Assembly (NCBI GenBank): GCA_012961725.1
Contig: DTYU01000265.1
Coordinates: 1-8,910, forward strand
DNA length: 8,910 bases
Source: Desulfotomaculum sp.
GTDB lineage: Bacteria > Bacillota > Desulfotomaculia > Desulfotomaculales > Ammonificaceae
Direction: 5' to 3'
Below are positions 5,623-8,910 of this stretch, in pieces (the first letter of the stretch is position 1; each line of letters begins with the position of its first letter). The position numbers and the translations under genes were made by a program. The notes under the pieces are model-generated. The model saw only the letters and a program-made list of their open reading frames with translations. It had not been told where the DNA came from and did not search any database.

Positions 5623-6072
5623 TCATGCTTCACATGTCTCAAGCTTCACTCGGTAAACCAACTCGTGCAGGCAGGGGTAAGCACGGCGAAGTCCGGCGCA
5701 TACCAGCGGCCGTCCCACACGGGCAAGCTTGAGCCTCCGGGAGATATACCCGCCAAGCTTCAGCAGTAATGGAACGCACGGCAAAGCGTTGACCAAGAGC
5801 ACCCGCTGCGCCTCGTTTAACGCGCCGTTAAGGACGAGGGTCAACGCCTCGACATCGCGCCGCCGCCCGAGTATGTATACCTTATTACCGTGCTCATCCT
5901 TGCCGAAGAAGTAGAGCCTCCCGTGGTTGCCGCCGTCCTGGGTGTCAAGGAACGGGAGATTGATAAGGCGGTCGCCTTCCGGCGGCCGCCGATGGGAGAT
6001 CACCCCCGTATGGAGCGCCGCGGCCAAGACTGAAGAGTGCGTCCCGCCGTAGCAGTGGTATATTATATCCAT
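5623..6072 (-). CDS. DUF3189 family protein (copy A)
   Basis: This 149-residue protein fits the DUF3189 family of spore-forming Firmicutes. Family features seen are the N-terminal IIYHCYGGTHSS (3-14), the hydrophobic LINLPFLDT (36-44), GKDEHGNKVYILGRR (57-71), LLVNALPCVPLLLKLGGYISRRL (92-114) and GRPLVCAGLRRAYP (120-133). Cys7, Cys99, Cys125 and Cys134 are noticeable but no metal-site pattern is evident. It has no signal peptide and is probably cytosolic. The ATG (6070-6072) directly abuts the spoIIP TAG (6073-6075) without any spacer. Translation is therefore probably coupled to SpoIIP, with GGGGAG inside the spoIIP end as a distant ribosome-binding site. Function is unknown; the tight link to spoIIP suggests a mother-cell sporulation role. 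Confidence 0.88.
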   Translation of the reverse strand: MDIIYHCYGGTHSSVLAAALHTGVISHRRPPEGDRLINLPFLDTQDGGNHGRLYFFGKDEHGNKVYILGRRRDVEALTLVLNGALNEAQRVLLVNALPCVPLLLKLGGYISRRLKLARVGRPLVCAGLRRAYPCLHELVYRVKLETCEA

Positions 6073-7245
6073 CTATTTGTTCTCATCTCCCCGCCGCCCC
6101 CTGCCGCGCAGGAGATTCAGTTCGCGCCCCCAGAAGCCGCGCAACCGTTCCCGGGCAGCCTCCCAGCTTCCGGCGCTTATCAGGAGATAAGCCCCCACGC
6201 CCAAAACGGTGGCCGCCAGGATCCAGGCAAACGCCCGCCAGGCCCCCGGCTGTCTTTCCGTTATCGGTCTGGCCCCCTCGGGGAGATCGGGCCGCGGGCC
6301 CTCTATCCCAAGCACCACCGGAACCGCATCGGCCAGCAGCCGGACGCCCCGCTCCGCCTCAGGGCGCGTCAGGGTGTATGTACCGCATTCCAAAAGGAGA
6401 GCAGTCGGCAGCAAGTCCTGGTTGTAGTTGCCCTGCCCTAAGAAGATCCCCTTCACCAGCCCGGGGTTGACCCGGTTGGCGTAAGTCATGAGGCGTTTGG
6501 CAAAATCCAAGTTGGACGACCTGCGCGGGTTTTGGCGGCCCACCACGAGCCGGATCTGGCCGATCCTCTCCCCCCGGATTACCTCCCGGTAAAACTCGGC
6601 GTTGGGTATGCCGTCCCGGTGGACATCAAAAAGCGCTATCGGGTTGGAGCGCAGGAGGCGCACCGCCGTTTTCCGCGAGCGGACGTACGCCTGGGCGTCG
6701 TGCGGGTCGTGCGGCGTCTTATCGTGCAGCACCCTGGTGCCGCTTGCATTGAGTTTGCCTGCCAGCTTGTCGCCTACTTTCAAGACCCCGCCGCGGTAAG
6801 GGATCGAGGCCCTGCCGTCCGTGGGCACATAGGACTCGTCGCTGTGCGTGTGGTAGATCCCTACGTCGCGGCGCTTGCCGAAGATACCGACCGGCACCGC
6901 CTCACGGTCGAAATACTCCTCCCATGCCAGGATATCGCGGTCGATCCCTAAGAGCCGCGCCTGGGCCACCCTGCCCCTAACCCTTTCGATCCGGTAGTGT
7001 TTCCCCTCCGGGGTGATAATTTCGTCCCCCTCGATAAGAGAGCGTCCCAAGTAATCGATGACTTTTCGTTCCTCATCGAGCACACTGACGAAATCACCGG
7101 GCTTGAGCTCATCGTCCCGCTCATTGAATATCCCCGCTGCGGTGGGCAGCACCGGGCGGTTGGCTTCAGTCAGGACCGCAATCCCTATCCCCGCCAAGAT
7201 AAGCAGCACACCCAGGAAAAGAGTGGCTCTATTGCCCGCCTTCAT
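6073..7245 (-). CDS. spoIIP: Stage II sporulation protein P (SpoIIP)
   Basis: SpoIIP is a peptidoglycan amidase/endopeptidase that works with SpoIID and SpoIIM to thin the septal wall and drive engulfment of the forespore. The 390-residue length is close to the usual size. Residues 8-26 form an N-terminal membrane anchor. The catalytic domain shows YHTHSDESY (H132, H134, E137), FDVHRD (H209) and GQGNYNQDLLPTALLLECGTYTLTRPEAER (271-299, with E286); these His and Glu are the likely zinc and catalytic residues. Unusually, a second hydrophobic helix lies near 336-357, followed by a basic tail rich in Arg, so the protein may be anchored at both ends. The start ATG has AAAGGGG about 8 bases upstream and overlaps the DUF1614 gene by 17 bp. 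In Bacillus, spoIIP is sigma-E controlled; no convincing sigma-E promoter is seen here. Confidence 0.95.
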   Translation of the reverse strand: MKAGNRATLFLGVLLILAGIGIAVLTEANRPVLPTAAGIFNERDDELKPGDFVSVLDEERKVIDYLGRSLIEGDEIITPEGKHYRIERVRGRVAQARLLGIDRDILAWEEYFDREAVPVGIFGKRRDVGIYHTHSDESYVPTDGRASIPYRGGVLKVGDKLAGKLNASGTRVLHDKTPHDPHDAQAYVRSRKTAVRLLRSNPIALFDVHRDGIPNAEFYREVIRGERIGQIRLVVGRQNPRRSSNLDFAKRLMTYANRVNPGLVKGIFLGQGNYNQDLLPTALLLECGTYTLTRPEAERGVRLLADAVPVVLGIEGPRPDLPEGARPITERQPGAWRAFAWILAATVLGVGAYLLISAGSWEAARERLRGFWGRELNLLRGRGRRGDENK

Positions 7246-7957
7246 CTTTTTTACCCCTTTCCTCTCCGGTATCCTCCGGCGGCCGCAGGTGGGTCAACAG
7301 CTCCTCGGAACGCCCCTCCTCGGAAGGACCCCCTTGCGCCCGCTCCCGTATTTCCCCGATCACCTCGGCAAGGAGAACCGCGACTATTCCCGAGAGTACA
7401 ATGGCATCAAAGATGCCGCCGCCGCCGATATCCACCCTGCCCGGTGTCCGGGCCACCGCGACCCTGACGTAGTGGAAAAGGTCGCTTAAAAGCACCCCTA
7501 AGGTAGCGGCGACAAAAGCCGCCCGCCGCGAGCGCCCGGTTGCGTACGCAACCAGACCGGCGATCAGGGGGAAGAGGTAGATCGGGTCGGTAAAGGCCCA
7601 GCGCCCCGCCGGCTCCCTCATGCCGGTCATGATGTACGAGCCGATAAAGTAGACTATGGCACCGGTCAAGACCGCTCCCCAAAGCGCGCGTGAGCGCTCC
7701 TCCCGCGTACCGGCGCCAGCCAGGAGATAGACCGCGACTCCTATGGGCACCAGGGCCGCGCCGACGTTTATAGACGCCGTCACCGGCCTGCCGGGCAGCG
7801 GGATGTCGATAAGACTGCCTAAGAGTAACGCGGCAATGATCAAAAGCGCGGCGCGGTCGCTCAGCCGCATCCGGTCAAGCACCCGGTGTGCCAGGCCTAA
7901 ATAGATTAACACCGAGAGAATGATCAACACCAGGAGACCGACTGGAAACCTGTCCAT
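7229..7957 (-). CDS. DUF1614 multi-pass membrane protein
   Basis: From the ATG at 7955-7957 this gives a 242-residue membrane protein of the DUF1614 family (COG4089), whose function is unknown. About six or seven hydrophobic helices are visible (near 6-24, 36-50, 64-80, 93-112, 124-140, 147-165, 182-200). The family-typical blocks are GSLIDIPL (47-54), NVGAALVPIGVAVYLL (64-79), DLFHYV (159-164) and DIGGGGIFDAIVLSGIVAVLLAE (176-198). A charged, probably cytoplasmic tail (201-242) follows. The chosen start has GGAG 8 bases upstream; the frame stays open back to 8080, but that extension is translated from the transposase repeat and lacks a ribosome-binding site. It overlaps spoIIP by 17 bp and is the first gene of the sporulation unit. 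The RAYT element begins about 84 bp upstream in the divergent direction. Confidence 0.85.
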   Translation of the reverse strand: MDRFPVGLLVLIILSVLIYLGLAHRVLDRMRLSDRAALLIIAALLLGSLIDIPLPGRPVTASINVGAALVPIGVAVYLLAGAGTREERSRALWGAVLTGAIVYFIGSYIMTGMREPAGRWAFTDPIYLFPLIAGLVAYATGRSRRAAFVAATLGVLLSDLFHYVRVAVARTPGRVDIGGGGIFDAIVLSGIVAVLLAEVIGEIRERAQGGPSEEGRSEELLTHLRPPEDTGEERGKKDEGGQ

Positions 7958-8040
7958 ATGACCACTCCTTACTGATCTTGAAGCTCCAGCATTGAAAACT
8001 GATTCCTTAATAATGCTGTCCCAGTCTCCCGGAAAATATA
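7958..8040 (-). promoter_or_regulatory. Leader and presumed promoter region of the DUF1614-spoIIP unit
   Basis: This short AT-richer stretch must carry the promoter of the sporulation unit unless transcription enters from the repeat region. It ends with the AAGGAG ribosome-binding site of the DUF1614 gene. On the minus strand a TATATT (about 8034-8039) and a CATTATTA (about 8010-8017) are possible elements, but their spacing fits neither sigma-A nor sigma-E well, so no promoter is assigned. Confidence 0.3.
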
Positions 8041-8073
8041 CCAATTTCGCCAATTTCGGGGCCAATTTCGGGG
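8041..8073 (+). repeat. Three staggered partial repeat ends (CCAATTTCG)
   Basis: CCAATTTCG occurs at 8041-8049, 8050-8058 and 8062-8070. The second and third copies extend to CCAATTTCGGGG, and the third continues into the full left inverted repeat. They look like truncated or slipped copies of the outer end of the element. Confidence 0.7.
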
Positions 8074-8091
8074 ACACCATACTAAATTATT
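8064..8091 (+). repeat. Left 28-bp inverted repeat of the RAYT element
   Basis: This is the exact reverse complement of 8798-8825. It contains the core GGGGACACCATACT and its inner end supplies the first two T bases of the -35 box of the transposase promoter. Confidence 0.9.
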
Positions 8092-8118
8092 GCCCTCGGG
8101 ACCGGTATTTGTTATAAT
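8090..8118 (+). promoter_or_regulatory. Promoter of the transposase gene, giving a leaderless mRNA
   Basis: A -35 box TTGCCC (8090-8095, 4/6) and a perfect -10 box TATAAT (8113-8118) are separated by 17 bases. The -10 ends 6 bases before the ATG at 8125, so transcription should begin at or next to the start codon. No ribosome-binding site is present, which agrees with leaderless translation. Confidence 0.65.
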
Positions 8119-8124
8119 GCAACC

Positions 8125-8802
8125 ATGGCGAGAATAGCGCGAGTGGTAGCGCCGGGTATGCCCCACCACGTTACACAGCGGGGCAACCGGCGGCAGCAGA
8201 CATTCTTTTGCGAAGAAGATTATCGGGCGTACATAGACCTGATGGCGGAATGGTGTTCCAAATGTGGGGTCGAGATTTGGGCGTATTGCCTCATGCCGAA
8301 CCACGTTCATCTCATAGCCGTACCGCCGTCAAAAGAGGCGTTGACCGCGGCGATCGGTGAAGCCCACCGCCGGTATACCGGTCGGGTGAACTTACGCGAG
8401 GGCTGGACAGGACATTTGTGGCAGGGGCGTTTTTCTTCTTTTCCGATGGATGAGTCCCATCTGTATACCGCGGCACGCTACATAGAGCTTAACCCTGTCC
8501 GTTCCGGATTGGTGGAAGAGCCCTGGCAATATCCCTGGAGCAGCGCCGCGGCGCACCTCGCGGGGCATGACGATGGGTTGGTGCGGGTCAAACCGCTGTT
8601 GGAAATGTTCGGGGATTGGCGGGAATATCTTAACCAGGGTGTCTCGTTCGAGGACGCTGAAACGCTGCGGCGTCACGAGAGGACGGGGCGACCGCTGGGC
8701 GACGAGGCTTTTCTTACCCGCCTTGAAGAAGCGTTAGGACGGGCCTTGCGGCCGCACAGGAGAGGACCCAAGGGCCCACGGCAAAAAAAGGAAAGAGAAT
8801 AA
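8125..8802 (+). CDS. REP-associated tyrosine transposase (Y1/HUH family, COG1943)
   Basis: This single-strand DNA transposase of the TnpA_REP/RAYT branch has 225 residues. The HUH metal site is PNHVH (H60, H62), and the RAYT-type N terminus HHVTQRGNRRQ (14-24) precedes it. The block HLWQGRF (97-103) is followed by ARYIELNPVRSGLV (117-130), where Tyr119 is the likely nucleophile by comparison with Escherichia coli RAYT, then WQYPWSSA (134-141). The C-terminal region (150-225) is an extension ending in a very basic tail, RRGPKGPRQKKERE, that may help DNA binding. All catalytic residues are present and the frame is intact, so the enzyme may be active. The stop codon TAA (8800-8802) lies inside the right inverted repeat. 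RAYTs are usually single-copy domesticated genes that act on nearby REP hairpins; a role here in moving the flanking repeats is inferred. Confidence 0.93.
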   Translation: MARIARVVAPGMPHHVTQRGNRRQQTFFCEEDYRAYIDLMAEWCSKCGVEIWAYCLMPNHVHLIAVPPSKEALTAAIGEAHRRYTGRVNLREGWTGHLWQGRFSSFPMDESHLYTAARYIELNPVRSGLVEEPWQYPWSSAAAHLAGHDDGLVRVKPLLEMFGDWREYLNQGVSFEDAETLRRHERTGRPLGDEAFLTRLEEALGRALRPHRRGPKGPRQKKERE

Positions 8803-8825
8803 TTTAGTATGGTGTCCCCGAAATT
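8798..8825 (+). repeat. Right 28-bp inverted repeat of the RAYT element
   Basis: This is the exact reverse complement of 8064-8091. It begins within the penultimate codon of the transposase gene and provides its stop codon. Bases 8800-8826 can fold, with TAATTT pairing to AAATTA and a small inner GG/CC stem. Confidence 0.9.
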
Positions 8826-8853
8826 ATGAAATGGTGTCCCGTAAATTATGAAA
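8821..8853 (+). repeat. Degenerate partial repeat copy with a 22-bp period
   Basis: AAATTATGAAA occurs at 8821-8831 and again at 8843-8853, with TGGTGTCCCGT between them. One C of the CCCC core is missing (GTGTCCC at 8834-8840). It appears to be a shortened, decayed copy between two full ones. Confidence 0.7.
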
Positions 8854-8854
8854 C

Positions 8855-8881
8855 TAATTTAGTATGGTGTCCCCGAAATTA
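8855..8881 (+). repeat. Second full repeat copy
   Basis: These 27 bases are identical to 8800-8826, including both arms TAATTT and AAATTA and the core ATGGTGTCCCC. It has the same orientation as the right inverted repeat, giving tandem full copies 55 bp apart. Confidence 0.9.
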
Positions 8882-8883
8882 TT

Positions 8884-8899
8884 GTGTCCCCGAAATTAC
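8884..8899 (+). repeat. Partial repeat copy (3' half only)
   Basis: GTGTCCCCGAAATTAC repeats the 3' half of the full copy. The 5' arm is absent. It follows the preceding full copy with a 2-base gap; the window ends 11 bases later, so the array may continue. Confidence 0.8.
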
Positions 8900-8910
8900 T
8901 CATTCACGCC

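Larger units (their letters stand above)
8041..8899 (+). mobile_element. RAYT (REP-associated tyrosine transposase) element with 28-bp inverted ends
   Basis: A single HUH/Y1 transposase gene lies between perfect 28-bp inverted repeats at 8064-8091 and 8798-8825, a 762-bp core. Extra whole and partial repeats flank both sides. The organisation is that of a RAYT gene embedded in its own repeats, not of a DDE insertion sequence: there is no DDE enzyme and no evident target duplication. The arms of each full right-hand copy, TAATTT and AAATTA, can fold into an imperfect hairpin, as REP sequences do. The element sits directly upstream of, and divergent from, the DUF1614-spoIIP unit. Confidence 0.75.

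Noticed and set aside
5565..5642. N-terminal extension of DUF3189 copy B starting at a TTG
   Set aside because: It overlaps copy A, runs through the hairpin, and the family N terminus aligns with the ATG at 5564.
7443..7450. GGTGTCCG inside the DUF1614 gene, similar to the repeat core
   Set aside because: Only eight bases, no flanking arm sequence, and it encodes conserved protein; a chance match.
8010..8039. Possible sigma-E promoter for the DUF1614-spoIIP unit
   Set aside because: A TATATT and a CATTATTA exist on the minus strand, but the spacing of about 19 is too long and the -10 match is poor.
8041..8899. CRISPR array or phage attachment site at the right-end repeats
   Set aside because: The repeats are unevenly spaced, partly inverted and tied to a Y1 transposase; there are no unique uniform spacers, cas genes or integrase.

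Overview
The window looks like chromosomal DNA of a GC-rich, endospore-forming Firmicute, most likely of the Desulfotomaculum/Pelotomaculum (Peptococcaceae) type. The main reasons are a spoIIP gene, two DUF3189 genes and a DUF1614 membrane gene placed next to a DUF512 radical-SAM gene, der and plsY. I recall this neighbourhood from that group, but I did not search a database. No tRNA, rRNA or CRISPR array was seen.

Layout. Positions 1-333 (+) hold the C-terminal end of a PD-(D/E)XK-nuclease-like (DUF3782-type) protein. Everything from about 446 to 7957 is on the minus strand. In transcription order it is: DUF1614 membrane protein (7957-7229), spoIIP (7245-6073), DUF3189 copy A (6072-5623), DUF3189 copy B (5564-5118), DUF512 radical-SAM protein (4869-3550), der (3465-2134), a small decayed coding remnant (about 1957-2085), plsY (1862-1287) and a CpsB/YwqE-type PHP phosphatase (1204-446). 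DUF1614, spoIIP and DUF3189-A are tightly coupled: the first pair overlaps by 17 bp and the second pair abuts TAG-ATG. A new transcription unit probably begins before DUF512. A good sigma-A-type promoter lies at 4991-5019 with a palindrome over its -35 box, followed by a roughly 115-nt leader with alternative pairings.

The right end (about 8041-8899) is a compact REP-associated tyrosine transposase (RAYT) element divergent from the sporulation genes. The HUH/Y1 transposase (8125-8802) lies between perfect 28-bp inverted repeats. The left repeat runs into the -35 box of a leaderless promoter, and the right repeat supplies the stop codon. Further whole and partial repeat copies crowd the right flank, and shortened copies crowd the left flank. 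A solitary copy of the same repeat lies 4.5 kb away in the leader of der, just upstream of its Shine-Dalgarno sequence. This suggests that the repeat family has been dispersed and may affect expression of an essential GTPase.

Functionally, the block combines septal peptidoglycan remodelling during engulfment (SpoIIP), ribosome assembly (Der) and phospholipid synthesis (PlsY) with several uncharacterised conserved families. The most novel material is the RAYT/repeat system and its solitary copy at der, the operator-like promoter of the DUF512 gene, and the intercistronic hairpin between the two DUF3189 paralogues.
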